Source: Natronolimnohabitans sp. A-GB9
GTDB taxonomy: Archaea; Halobacteriota; Halobacteria; Halobacteriales; Natrialbaceae
Reading direction: 5' to 3'
Length of the DNA: 64,000 bases
Assembly (NCBI RefSeq): GCF_030848565.1
Contig: NZ_JAVDDV010000005.1
Coordinates: 62,001 to 126,000, forward strand
The notes below the pieces were generated by a model. The model saw nothing but the letters and a program-made list of their open reading frames with translations. It ran no database searches and was not told the origin of the DNA. Numbering within the stretch: the first letter of the stretch is position 1; each line of letters begins with the position of its first letter. Below are positions 35,115 through 43,611 of this stretch, piece after piece. The position numbers and the translations under genes are program-made.

Positions 35115-36590
35115 TCAGTCGGCGCCCAGTCCCTCGAAGTAGATCGCCTCGCGCTCGTCGGCCGCCGGCGTCGTCACCAGCGAGACCGCGACGGTGACGA
35201 CCAGCCCCAGCCCCATCCCGACGAGGCCGGACGACCAGCCGGCGTAGGTCGCGGGAACGACCGCGAGGAAGAGACTCGAGAGATAGAACAGTTGGCTCGC
35301 GAGGATCCCGGCGGTGATCCCGGCTCGAGTCGTCCGGCGCCAGTAGAGTGCGACCATGACGGGCAGCGCCAGCTGTGCGAACCCGCTGAAGGCCGCATCG
35401 CCGAGTTCGAACAGCGTCGCAGGGTTCCAGAGGCTGGCGAGAAACGACGCGGTCGCGAAGACCACGACGCCGATGCGGGCGATCAGATCCTCCGTGCGCT
35501 CCGAGATCGTCCGATCGATGAACGGCCGGTAGAGATCCCGGGTGAAGTACGACGACCCCGAGAGCAGCATCGAGTCGGAGGAAGACATCATCGCGGCCAT
35601 CGCGCCGGCGATGACCAGCGCGGCGAACCAGACCGGCGTGTACTCGGCGAGGATCATCGGAAGGACGTTGTCCCCGCCGGCGATGTCGGCCTCGATGCCG
35701 AGGCCGAGGGCCCACGCGCCGAGCAAGAACGACGGGACGAACAGCAGGACACAGAGGATCGGCCAGAGGACGAAAGAGCGTTTGAAGGAGGTCCTCGAGC
35801 CGGCAGTGAAAAAGCGCTGGTTGACCTGTGGGAACATCGCGACGCCGAAGCCGATCACGATCGCCGTCGAGAGCATCCACTGAGGTGTGTAGTGGTCGCT
35901 GCCGAGTGCCAGATGCTGAGCGGCTTCGGCCTCGAGCGCGGCCGTCGCGACGCCGGGACCGCCGACGGCGGCAAGCACCCACAGCATCGCGACCCAGGTG
36001 ACGACGAGCATAAAGGCTCCCTGGATAGTGTCGGTCCAGGCGATCCCACGCATTCCGGCGACGACGACGTAGAGGATCATGAACGCGGTGATCAGTCCGG
36101 CGCCGACGGCGTAGGGAACCGCACCCTCGGTCAGCGCCTGGAGAGCAGTGCCGGCGCCGACCTGCTGGAGCATGACATATGGAAAGAGCCACAGCAAGCT
36201 GATTCCCGCGATGAGGCCGCGAAGCCACGTAGCGCCGAAGCGGTCGCCGAGCATCTCGCCCAGCGTGACGTAGTCGTACTGGCGACCGAGCAGCCACTGC
36301 TTGTAGCCGATGACATACCAGAGGATCGCGAAGATGATCCCATCCATCAGTCCCATAACGAGCACCCACTCCGGTCCCTGCTGGTAGGCGACGTTCGGGC
36401 CGGCGAAGAAGGTAAACGCCGACAGCAGGGTCGCGAAGGTCGTAAACAGCAAAACGATCGTTCCAAACGTCCGACTCGCCAGGTAGAAGTCCTCGGCCGT
36501 CCGTTCGGTCAGCCGGTAGGCGACCAGCCCGATCACCAGCGCCAGAAGCAGGTAGCCAACGATGATCCCGAGTTGAAGCGTCAGCGTCAC
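35115..36590 (-). CDS. SSF family sodium:solute symporter
   Basis: A 491-residue, roughly 13-helix transporter of the sodium:solute symporter family. The start MTLTLQLGIIVGYLLLALVIG and RTAEDFYLASRTFG (about 29-42) are typical, as are the VAGMRGIAWTDTIQGAFM segment (about 187-204) and AAMMSSSDSMLLSGSSYFTRDLY (about 325-347), the most conserved SSF part. Substrate may be an organic acid, amino acid or similar. It overlaps the upstream DUF3311 gene by 4 bp, a pair often seen for these carriers. Confidence 0.93.
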   Translation of the reverse strand: MTLTLQLGIIVGYLLLALVIGLVAYRLTERTAEDFYLASRTFGTIVLLFTTFATLLSAFTFFAGPNVAYQQGPEWVLVMGLMDGIIFAILWYVIGYKQWLLGRQYDYVTLGEMLGDRFGATWLRGLIAGISLLWLFPYVMLQQVGAGTALQALTEGAVPYAVGAGLITAFMILYVVVAGMRGIAWTDTIQGAFMLVVTWVAMLWVLAAVGGPGVATAALEAEAAQHLALGSDHYTPQWMLSTAIVIGFGVAMFPQVNQRFFTAGSRTSFKRSFVLWPILCVLLFVPSFLLGAWALGLGIEADIAGGDNVLPMILAEYTPVWFAALVIAGAMAAMMSSSDSMLLSGSSYFTRDLYRPFIDRTISERTEDLIARIGVVVFATASFLASLWNPATLFELGDAAFSGFAQLALPVMVALYWRRTTRAGITAGILASQLFYLSSLFLAVVPATYAGWSSGLVGMGLGLVVTVAVSLVTTPAADEREAIYFEGLGAD

Positions 36591-36880
36591 GGACGATCAC
36601 CTCCACTGGCCGGTCGCGACGGTCGTTTCGATGATGCCGCGTCACTCGAGTCGACGCCGCTGCTTGCGTCCTCGGATGCGGTTTCGATTCCGATCCCCCA
36701 CGCACGCTGGGTGAATAGCCAGAAGACGAGCGACGCGAGCACCATCCAGCCAATGTGCCACCAGAGCCACAGCGGGACACCGGCGACGACCGTCGCGTCG
36801 TCCCAGAGGAACCACGGGATCGCAAACACACAGAGGACGACCGCGACCGCGATCCAGCCGACGAGCTCCAGACGGGGCAT
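36587..36880 (-). CDS. DUF3311 small membrane protein, symporter partner
   Basis: A 97-residue protein with two helices (about residues 6-23 and 35-56) and the pattern FAIPWFLWDD ... VPLWLWWHIGWMV that characterises DUF3311. The soluble tail is Ser/Asp-rich. Its last 4 bp overlap the start of the SSF symporter, which argues for translational coupling and a role as an accessory subunit. Confidence 0.85.
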   Translation of the reverse strand: MPRLELVGWIAVAVVLCVFAIPWFLWDDATVVAGVPLWLWWHIGWMVLASLVFWLFTQRAWGIGIETASEDASSGVDSSDAASSKRPSRPASGGDRP

Positions 36881-37004
36881 ATCCGGTCGTTGGGATCGAC
36901 GTTGGTAACCGTTTCCCTTCAACGATCTCGATTGAAGAACTTCAGCTATCGTCCGCGGAAGTCGGCAAGAACCGGGAAAGCGGCCGTGTTCGCGTACCGA
37001 CACG

Positions 37005-37014
37005 CTTTTTATCC
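37005..37014 (+). promoter_or_regulatory. TATA box before a gene stub
   Basis: CTTTTTATCC lies about 30 bp before the ATG at 37040, an ideal leaderless arrangement, yet the ORF behind it has only ten codons. Confidence 0.5.
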
Positions 37015-37039
37015 GAGATCGGAAATTCGGCCGACCACG

Positions 37040-37072
37040 ATGCAACGAGCAATCGCTTCGCGGTGGTACTGA
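37040..37072 (+). pseudogene. Ten-codon stub truncated by a palindromic element
   Basis: ATG followed by codons for MQRAIASRWY and then TGA; the TGA is the first triplet of the 80-bp element (TGATACTG). With the promoter 30 bp upstream it looks like the beginning of a lost gene. A leader peptide is the alternative. Confidence 0.35.
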
Positions 37073-37151
37073 TACTGTCGGACAGCAGTCACTGAAGAGA
37101 ATTCGCCGGACGGAAGCGGCAAATGCTCACAATAGTTCTGTCCGACAGTAT
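37072..37151. repeat. 80-bp palindromic element (TACTG type)
   Basis: Terminal inverted repeats ATACTGTCGGACAG and CTGTCCGACAGTAT match perfectly over 14 bp. The interior is only weakly paired. The left end supplies a TGA stop to the stub at 37040, and the right end runs into an ATG at 37150. Confidence 0.85.
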
Positions 37152-37323
37152 GAGGTTCTTTGGGTTCGGTCTCGGTGAAGTAGCTGTCATCTTCGCCGTA
37201 TCACTGTGTCTCTGTGCGCTGGCAACGTCGCTTGCAATGGAATCGATCGCCCTCTTCCTGCTGGGGATCGTTCTTCAACGATCGGCTCCCCTCCCTGGCG
37301 ATCGGGGTACAGCGGTCAAGTAG
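37150..37323 (+). CDS. Possible small membrane protein, unknown
   Basis: A 57-codon frame beginning at an ATG inside the last bases of the 80-bp element: MRFFGFGLGEVAVIFAVSLC followed by another hydrophobic stretch and a basic tail. It is plausible as a small membrane peptide, but nothing beyond hydrophobicity supports it. Confidence 0.3.
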   Translation: MRFFGFGLGEVAVIFAVSLCLCALATSLAMESIALFLLGIVLQRSAPLPGDRGTAVK

Positions 37324-37416
37324 TCCGTCTGACCCGCGCAAAGTCCAAACTAAAATCGCTCTTTCAGGGAGGAAAAAGCGTATAGGGGTCGCCAGGAGAC
37401 TACCACTCGAGCTGAC

Positions 37417-38262
37417 ATGGCCCGGCTGTTCCCGTTCCGGTCCGATCCCGACGACGAGGAGGGACAGCCACGCGTCGTCGGCCTCGAGGGTGAGGACGCC
37501 GACGCGGTTTTTGGCGCGCTCTCCTCGACGACGGCCCGTCGGATCTACGCCCGCCTCGACGAGGAGCCGGGAACGCCGAGTGACGTCGCCGACGCGGTCG
37601 ATTCCTCGATCCAGAACGTCCGCTATCACCTGGAGAACCTCGAGGACGCCGGGCTGGTTGAAGTCGTCGACACGTGGTACTCCTCGCGGGGCAACGAGAT
37701 GAGCGTCTACGCGACGACCGACGGGCCGCTGATCGTCACGAGCGACGAGTCGACGGCCAGTCGCCTGCGGGAGGCGCTCTCGCGGTTCGTCGGTGGGATC
37801 GGCGCGCTCGCCGGCGGGAGTTTGCTGGTCCAACACGGACTCACCCGGTGGGCCGAGTCGGCAGCCGAGGAATCGAGTACGGACGTGCCACCGGCGGGAA
37901 CGGACGAGACGGCCACAGAAGACGACGGCGAGACCGCCACCGGCGACGCGGACGAACCCGACGGAACCGGGACACAGGAAACCGCTCCCGATTCCGACGA
38001 CGTCGAGACCGAGGACGAAGCGGAGTCGTTCACCGCCGATACCGACGAGGAATCAGAATCGGAATCGGAATCGTTCGACGCCGATACCGGGGACGCTCCG
38101 GCGGCCGACGACGGAACCGCCGACGCCGCGGCCGACGGGAGCGCGGAGATGGCAGAGGTGCTCGTGTCGACGGTCCCCCCTGGACTGCTCTTTTTCCTCG
38201 GCGGACTCGTCGTCCTGCTCGCTGTCATGGGCTACCAGTACTGGTACCGACCGCGGTACTGA
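37417..38262 (+). CDS. Membrane-anchored ArsR-type HTH regulator
   Basis: A 281-residue protein. Residues about 25-100 form a winged helix: [20 protein letters not shown] then [21 protein letters not shown], typical for haloarchaeal ArsR/SmtB-like regulators. A weakly hydrophobic segment follows (about 128-145), then about 100 Glu/Asp/Thr-rich residues, and a C-terminal transmembrane helix ([20 protein letters not shown], about 252-272) ending in YRPRY. It could bind DNA while tethered to the membrane. It precedes dnaG by about 110 bp on the same strand. Confidence 0.82.
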   Translation: MARLFPFRSDPDDEEGQPRVVGLEGEDADAVFGALSSTTARRIYARLDEEPGTPSDVADAVDSSIQNVRYHLENLEDAGLVEVVDTWYSSRGNEMSVYATTDGPLIVTSDESTASRLREALSRFVGGIGALAGGSLLVQHGLTRWAESAAEESSTDVPPAGTDETATEDDGETATGDADEPDGTGTQETAPDSDDVETEDEAESFTADTDEESESESESFDADTGDAPAADDGTADAAADGSAEMAEVLVSTVPPGLLFFLGGLVVLLAVMGYQYWYRPRY

Positions 38263-38372
38263 CCGGGAATTTTCCGTACAGGTCAACAGCTATTTCCCCG
38301 TCACGATCCAAAAGCTACATAAACCGATCGCGGCGCCCGCGGTTGCGGGCCCGCACTCACGAGGCCAGATCT

Positions 38373-39776
38373 ATGGAAGACACATCGAAGTATCTCATCC
38401 ACGCCGACGTTACGGCTGACGGGGTCGTCGAGCGGAGCGACGTCGTCGGCGCTATCTTCGGTCAGACCGAAGGCTTGCTCGGCGACGAACTCGATCTCCG
38501 CGACCTCCGCCAGTCACAGAAAGTCGGACGCATCGACGTCGAGATAGCGAGCACCGCCGGCCAGTCACACGGCCATCTGACGATCGCGACCAGCCTCGAC
38601 AAGGTCGAGACCGCCACGCTCGCCGCCGCCCTCGAGACGATCGATCGGGTCGGACCGTGTCGGGCCGACCTCGAGGTAACCGAGATCGAAGACGTCCGCG
38701 CGGCAAAGCGCAAGGAGGTCGTCGAGCGGGCGAAGGAACTGCTTCAGACGGGATTCGACGATTCGGTGATGACCTCCGAGGAGATCCTCGCGGAGGTCCG
38801 CCAGCACGTCCGCGTCGAGGACATCACCGAGTACGAAGGATTGCCCGCCGGCCCCCGGGTCACCGACAGCGATGCGATCATCGTCGTCGAAGGCCGTGCC
38901 GACGTTCTCACGCTGCTCAAATACGGTATCAAAAACGCCATCGCGGTCGAGGGGACGAACGTCCCCGACGCTGTCGCCGAACTCACCAACCACCGGACCG
39001 TCACGGCCTTCCTCGACGGCGACCGTGGCGGTGATCTCATCTTAGAGGAACTCGCACAGGTCGGCGACATCGACTACGTCGCCTTCGCTCCCGCGGGGAC
39101 GTCCGTCGAAGACCTCGACCACCACGAACTGTTCGGGTCGCTTCGGAACAAGGTCCCCTACGAGACCGTCTCGGAACTGAACGAACCCCGCGAGGCCATC
39201 GCCGCGACCGACGGAAGCGCGTCGCCGGCACCGGCACCGACCGACGACGAGACAGCCGACGGGAGCGAAAGCGACGAGCCCCCCGACTCGAGTTCGAGTC
39301 CCGGAACGCCGAGTCCGGCGACTCCGGTTCCAGACGTCACCGACGACCACCTCGACGCGGCGGAAAGCGACGATAACGACACCACCTCGACACCGCGATC
39401 GGAGTCACGGTCGGACGTGGCGCCTTCGGAACCCGCCACCGAGACCGAGTCGGGGGACACGTCGGCCGACTACGAGACCGTCTACGGCCACGCCAACGAG
39501 ATCATTCGCGACCGGACCGACCGCGTCCGGTTTCTCGATGACGACTGTGACGTCGTCGACGAGGGCGACGCGAGCGACGCCTACGCAACCCTCACGGAGG
39601 TCGACTCGACGCCGACGACGGTCGTCCTCGACGAGATCCTCGGACAACGACTGCTCGATCTGGCAGCCGACCGTGGCGTCGAGCGGATCATCGCACGGTC
39701 GCTCGGCCAGTTCACTAAGCGGCCGACCGACGTGCGGATTTACGCGATCGACGACGTCGCCGAGGAGCCGCCCTGA
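38373..39776 (+). CDS. dnaG: Archaeal DNA primase DnaG
   Basis: A 467-residue archaeal DnaG. Start [20 protein letters not shown] is typical. The Toprim domain (about 168-255) has the catalytic Glu in [17 protein letters not shown] and the FLDGDRGGD Asp motif. An acidic, poorly conserved linker (about 275-365) precedes a C-terminal domain (about 365-467). In archaea DnaG is also a core component of the RNA exosome through its N-terminal domain, so roles in priming and RNA turnover are both possible. ATG at 38373 fits the family. Confidence 0.95.
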   Translation: MEDTSKYLIHADVTADGVVERSDVVGAIFGQTEGLLGDELDLRDLRQSQKVGRIDVEIASTAGQSHGHLTIATSLDKVETATLAAALETIDRVGPCRADLEVTEIEDVRAAKRKEVVERAKELLQTGFDDSVMTSEEILAEVRQHVRVEDITEYEGLPAGPRVTDSDAIIVVEGRADVLTLLKYGIKNAIAVEGTNVPDAVAELTNHRTVTAFLDGDRGGDLILEELAQVGDIDYVAFAPAGTSVEDLDHHELFGSLRNKVPYETVSELNEPREAIAATDGSASPAPAPTDDETADGSESDEPPDSSSSPGTPSPATPVPDVTDDHLDAAESDDNDTTSTPRSESRSDVAPSEPATETESGDTSADYETVYGHANEIIRDRTDRVRFLDDDCDVVDEGDASDAYATLTEVDSTPTTVVLDEILGQRLLDLAADRGVERIIARSLGQFTKRPTDVRIYAIDDVAEEPP

Positions 39777-39862
39777 TACGCACCGAGGGGCCGTGATTTT
39801 CTCTGTCAAGCCGGCGTGCTTCCGAGATGTTGATAACCGAACGCGACCGAGTTTCGACTGTC

Positions 39863-40102
39863 ATGTCCCCACCGCCGCTTGCCGCAGTCGTTCTCCTCGG
39901 CGCCTGGGCGCTCGCGCTGTTTGCAACGACGAGCGCCACAGCGTACTACCAGTGGCGCGCCAACGGCGGGATGGACGCCACTGATTATGGCTATCGGTCT
40001 CACTCGCGACCGCAACGCCAGACGCCGTCCGACGAGCCCACGTCTCGAGACCGATCGTCCCACGAGACGGCAGATCGATTCGGTTCCGTCTCGGACGACT
40101 GA
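39863..40102 (+). CDS. Small single-TM protein, unknown
   Basis: A 79-residue protein starting MSPPPLAAVVLLGAWALALF, with one helix (about 5-28) followed by a hydrophilic basic/Ser-rich region (SHSRPQRQTPSDEPTSRDR). No family. Its TGA stop is the first triplet of the 40.1-kb hairpin repeat (TGAGACGGACTGCTGT). Confidence 0.6.
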   Translation: MSPPPLAAVVLLGAWALALFATTSATAYYQWRANGGMDATDYGYRSHSRPQRQTPSDEPTSRDRSSHETADRFGSVSDD

Positions 40103-40140
40103 GACGGACTGCTGTAATAATCGTTACAGCAATCCGTACT
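40100..40140. repeat. Short hairpin of the palindromic family
   Basis: ACGGACTGCTGTAA (40104-40117) pairs with TTACAGCAATCCGT (40124-40137) with one mismatch and a six-base loop. The first triplet TGA is the stop codon of the gene at 39863. This is the shortest complete copy and would act well as a transcription or RNA 3'-end hairpin. Confidence 0.8.
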
Positions 40141-40186
40141 GTTTTCCGAGACAGAACCTCGAGTTCGATCCACGTCCTGCGGCGAG

Positions 40187-41536
40187 CTAGCCGAGGATCG
40201 CAAACGACACCACCAGCAGGGCACAGACCAGCGCGCCCGACAGCGTCGCCAGGAAGTTCACGCCCTGGTTCCCGAGAACGGTTCCCTCGAGGGTCGCCCC
40301 CAGCAGGCTGTCGACGGTCATACCGACGACGCCGGCGGCGACGATGATCGCTGCGCCGACGGGTGTGACCGCGGGAAAGAGCACGTAGGAGATGCCGGCG
40401 ACCACGACCGCGCCCGCGATACCGGCGACCTCGCCCTGCCAGGTGACGCCGCCGTCGGTACCGGGTTCGACGGGCTCTAAGGTGGTGATCAGCCGTGGCG
40501 TATCGAAGACGCTGCCGATCTCACTCGAGAGAGTGTCGCTCATCGCAGTGGCGACGGAGCCGGCGAACGCGAACAAAAAGAGGTTGGGATCCGGATCGCC
40601 GGGCAGCATCGTCGCCGAACTGGCCGCATAGCCGAGGACGGCGGCGATCGCGACTGCAGCGTTACCCAAGACGTTGCCGCTGCCACGAGCGCCGTCGTTG
40701 TCCTCGGCGACGCCCAGTTCCGCCTTTTGCTCGTACCGGAACTTCGAGGAGAGTCCGCCGATGGCGAAAAAAGAGATCAGTACGATAAACCAGCCGTAGC
40801 CGCCGAGGACGATCGTCAACAGCCCAAGCAAAATGCCGGTGAGCATCCCCGCGATCGAGGCCGTCTCGAGGGCGTAGGAGACGTATCCCAGCGCGACGGT
40901 GACCGCGAGTGCGGCAGTGATCTCGCCGGCAGTCAGTGAAAGTGCCGGCTCGAGTTCTGCGAGCAGCCACGAGAGGAGTCCAACGGCGAGCATGACGACG
41001 GGATCGTCCTGGGCGAACAGGACGTCCCGGAGCAGGGCCGCGAGCAACGCACCACTGGCCCCGAGAAAGACCATCGTCGGGATCGCCCCGGAGAGCGCCT
41101 CGAGTGAGTTGCCGTCGGTTACCGCACGCGTTGCGGCCTGGCCGGCGACGGCGCTGCCGGCCGCGACGGTACAGAAGACCGCGACGAGGGCGACGTCGTG
41201 ATCCGTCCGACCGCGAGCGAGGCGCTCCGCGAAGTTGCCGTAGCCGACGAGCAAAACGGTGCCGACGAAGACTGCGACTGCCATCGTCGTCGTGACGGCG
41301 ATGAGTCCGAGCGTCGCCGCGGCGAGGACGAGCGTAATGAGGCCGTAGAGACGGCCGGCTTTGTAGTCGCTCGGATAGGCAAGGAGGTCGAACAGTGGGC
41401 CGTCGGTCACGGCGACCGCCCCAAGGACGATGACGGCGGCGATCGCGGCCCCGACCCAGGGACCGCCGAGAGGAACGGCGAAAGCGAGCGTACAGAGGAT
41501 CGCGAACACGCCTGCTCGCCGAACGGGTGCTGTCAC
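40187..41536 (-). CDS. DUF92 (TIGR00297) membrane protein
   Basis: A 449-residue membrane protein with about 13 hydrophobic segments. The C-terminal half holds the DUF92 signature: FFAIGGLSSKFRYEQKA (about 255-271), SVATAMSDTLSSEIGSVF (about 327-344) and TVDSLLGATLEG (about 405-416). The plant DUF92 protein VTE6 phosphorylates phytyl phosphate, so a role in polyprenol or phytol phosphate metabolism is possible. Genes for two cis-prenyltransferase homologues lie next to it, which supports this. It is divergent from the 41742 gene. Confidence 0.88.
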   Translation of the reverse strand: MTAPVRRAGVFAILCTLAFAVPLGGPWVGAAIAAVIVLGAVAVTDGPLFDLLAYPSDYKAGRLYGLITLVLAAATLGLIAVTTTMAVAVFVGTVLLVGYGNFAERLARGRTDHDVALVAVFCTVAAGSAVAGQAATRAVTDGNSLEALSGAIPTMVFLGASGALLAALLRDVLFAQDDPVVMLAVGLLSWLLAELEPALSLTAGEITAALAVTVALGYVSYALETASIAGMLTGILLGLLTIVLGGYGWFIVLISFFAIGGLSSKFRYEQKAELGVAEDNDGARGSGNVLGNAAVAIAAVLGYAASSATMLPGDPDPNLFLFAFAGSVATAMSDTLSSEIGSVFDTPRLITTLEPVEPGTDGGVTWQGEVAGIAGAVVVAGISYVLFPAVTPVGAAIIVAAGVVGMTVDSLLGATLEGTVLGNQGVNFLATLSGALVCALLVVSFAILG

Positions 41537-41741
41537 GATATCGGGTCCTTTCTGTGGAGTTCACTTGAAGGTTCGTGAACCACGCTGTAGCCGTTCTCAG
41601 GCCGTTCAACCGACCTGACACGGGAGCTACGTTTTGATACGCTACGTGGTATTTCAGTGTCGCCCCCGCGATTCCGCGAGAGTGGTCACAGCGAGGAGAC
41701 AGTCTCCATTCCATCGTTGTCTGCAAGAACCCGAAACCCGT

Positions 41742-42374
41742 ATGCCACCGGACCGGAAACCAACTCGCGTGGGTCTGTACGAACAGTATCTCGCGACGCG
41801 AATCCGGCGCCACGAGGGGGCGCCACCCGACCACATCGCGCTCGTGATCACTGAACGCGACCTCCTAGAGCGGGGCGCGTACGAGACGCTGACGGACTTT
41901 TTCACGTGGGCGTTCGAGTACGCCTCCCAGGTGACCGTCTACGTGAGCGTCCTGGATGCGGCCGCAGTACCAGCGCTGCGTCGCGAACTCGAGGCTCTCG
42001 ATACACCACAAGAGATCGCCGTCCGTGGTCCGGACGACCGAACGCCCGCGGATGCGCCGATCCGCATCGGGATCGGTCTCGGCGGCAAACACGAGTTCAC
42101 CAGTGCAGTCCGAACGCTCGCCCAACAGGTCGAAGACGGCGACCTCGAGCCCGACGAGATCGACGACCAGCGGGTCGAAGATCACCTGATATTCCCCTCG
42201 GAGCCGGATCTGGTGATCAAGACCGGCGCCGAGCGCCTCTCTGATTTCATGATCTGGCAGTCCGTTTACTCCGAACTCTACTTTACGGACGTCAACTGGC
42301 GGGACTTTCGCAAACGCGACTTTCTGCGGGCGGTTCGGGAGTACTGCAATCGGTCACGGCGGTTCGGCCAGTGA
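41742..42374 (+). CDS. Cis-prenyltransferase-like protein lacking the catalytic Asp motif
   Basis: A 210-residue homologue of undecaprenyl diphosphate synthases. The C-terminal part is well preserved: DLVIKTGAERLSDFMIWQSV (about 164-183), SELYFTDVNWRDFRKRDFLRA, which corresponds to RTGGExRxSNFxxWQxxYxExxF. The N-terminal MDGNGRWA motif, whose Asp is essential, is absent; the matching stretch reads HIALVITERDLLERG, and about a dozen residues of the following helix are missing. It looks like a non-catalytic partner comparable in logic to eukaryotic NgBR/Nus1. It is convergent with canonical uppS 165 bp away. Confidence 0.82.
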   Translation: MPPDRKPTRVGLYEQYLATRIRRHEGAPPDHIALVITERDLLERGAYETLTDFFTWAFEYASQVTVYVSVLDAAAVPALRRELEALDTPQEIAVRGPDDRTPADAPIRIGIGLGGKHEFTSAVRTLAQQVEDGDLEPDEIDDQRVEDHLIFPSEPDLVIKTGAERLSDFMIWQSVYSELYFTDVNWRDFRKRDFLRAVREYCNRSRRFGQ

Positions 42375-42431
42375 CATCCCTCTCGCTGTTCAAAGATAGC
42401 CTCGTGACTCGGGCAAGAAACGTGGTCCCTT

Positions 42432-42540
42432 ATACTGTCGGACAGCAGTCAGTGAGCCGTCGGTCGCGAACGCGCGGCCGTCACCGTCGGGACGGCCGCA
42501 GTCGCGCGACCGATCGTCGAATCGTGCTGTCCAACAGTAT
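42432..42540. repeat. 109-bp nested hairpin element between two prenyltransferase genes
   Basis: Outer arms ATACTGTCGGACAGCA (42432-42447) and TGCTGTCCAACAGTAT (42525-42540) match with one mismatch. Inside, CGGTCGCG...CGCGGCCGTC pairs with GACGGCCGC...CGCGCGACCG, so the whole element forms one long hairpin. The right end joins the TAA stop of uppS. Confidence 0.85.
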
Positions 42541-43511
42541 TAGTCGGCGGTTTGGCCGCTTTCGGAACCCTCGAGCTGGTCGCCTTCGATCGTCTCGAAC
42601 TCGTCGGGATCGGGCCGTTCGCCCGTCGGCAGCGAGTCACGGAAGCGTTCGACGACCGACCGAGCCTCCGTGAGTTCGGTATCGCCGACGGCTCCCAGCA
42701 GGGCCAGCGCCCGGCGGGCACGCGTCCGTCGCCAGGACTCCTCGCGGTGTTCGTACGTTCGAATGCCCCGCAGGAAGTCGGTCTTCGAGAACTCAGGCCA
42801 GTACGGCGTACAGAAGAAGACCGCCGCCTCGTTGCCGTTGGCGTGCCATGGCAGGAAGTTCGAGGTTCGTTCGTCCCCGCCCGTTCGGATAATCAGATCG
42901 ACGTCGCGGACTGGCCGCGCATAGAGGCGGTCTTCGATCGTCTCGACGTCGATCTCGTCGGGCTCGAGGCCGCCGGCTTCGACGTCGCTCGCGACGTCAC
43001 GGGCCGCCTCGAGGAGCTGTGACCGGCCACCGTAGGCCAACGCGATGTTGAGCACGAACTGGTCGTACTCCTGGGTGCGTCGTTCGGCGTAGTCGACGGC
43101 GTCTCGAACCCGTTCGGGGAGCCGACTGACGTCGCCGATCGCCCGGATCTGGACCTCGTTGTCGTGGACACGATCGGCGTCGGCGAACTCTCGGAGTTTC
43201 TCACAGAGTAGATCGAACAGCGCCTCGTTTTCTTCGTCCGGACGCTTGAAGTTCTCCGTCGAGAACGCATACAGCGTCAGCTCTTCGACGCCGATATCCT
43301 GACACCACTCGAGGATCCGTTCGGTTGTCCGGGACCCCTCGCGGTGGCCCTCGGGAGCGTCCTCGCCCTTCCGGCGGGCGTACCGCCGGTTACCGTCCAT
43401 GATCACTGCGACGTGTGTCGGTGCACCGGAAATCTCACGAGTGAGCAACTGCTCGTACGCATCGTCGACACGCCGCCGGAGCCACCGCTTCATCGAACGG
43501 GGAAACGTCAT
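42540..43511 (-). CDS. uppS: Cis-prenyl diphosphate synthase (UppS family)
   Basis: Adds isopentenyl units to make the long polyprenyl diphosphate for dolichol-phosphate glycan carriers. The 323-residue protein has the catalytic motif HVAVIMDGNRRYARR (D39), EGHREGSRTTERILEWC, and TLYAFSTENFKRP (about 80-92), all canonical. The C-terminal motif RTGGDERTSNFLPW is normal, but the following WHANGNEAAVFF diverges from the usual WQxxYxExxF although it keeps the Glu. A C-terminal extension of about 75 residues is acidic and not conserved. Convergent with the degenerate homologue. The start could also be the ATG six codons in (MKRWLRRR). Confidence 0.93.
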   Translation of the reverse strand: MTFPRSMKRWLRRRVDDAYEQLLTREISGAPTHVAVIMDGNRRYARRKGEDAPEGHREGSRTTERILEWCQDIGVEELTLYAFSTENFKRPDEENEALFDLLCEKLREFADADRVHDNEVQIRAIGDVSRLPERVRDAVDYAERRTQEYDQFVLNIALAYGGRSQLLEAARDVASDVEAGGLEPDEIDVETIEDRLYARPVRDVDLIIRTGGDERTSNFLPWHANGNEAAVFFCTPYWPEFSKTDFLRGIRTYEHREESWRRTRARRALALLGAVGDTELTEARSVVERFRDSLPTGERPDPDEFETIEGDQLEGSESGQTAD

Positions 43512-43611
43512 CGATACCTATGTGTCTTGTGTGGGAAACGAGCGCATGAGAACGCCTGCGACCTCGGAAAAACCGTGACCGCTATCCGTCCGGACGTGTT
43601 CGTTCCGGACA

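Larger units (their letters stand above)
36881..37416. other. 536-bp region with promoter, gene stub and 80-bp element
   Basis: Contains a TATA box (37005-37014), a ten-codon ORF (37040-37072), the 80-bp palindromic element (37072-37151), and a low-confidence membrane ORF (37150-37323). The remaining sequence shows nothing I can support. Confidence 0.6.

Noticed and set aside
34524-36908. 794-codon plus-strand frame opposite the SDR and SSF genes
   Set aside because: Arg/Asp/Gly-rich shadow composition crossing two well-identified minus-strand genes.
37201-37836. 211-codon minus-strand frame over the HTH regulator start
   Set aside because: Shadow of the regulator; Arg/Val-rich without motifs.
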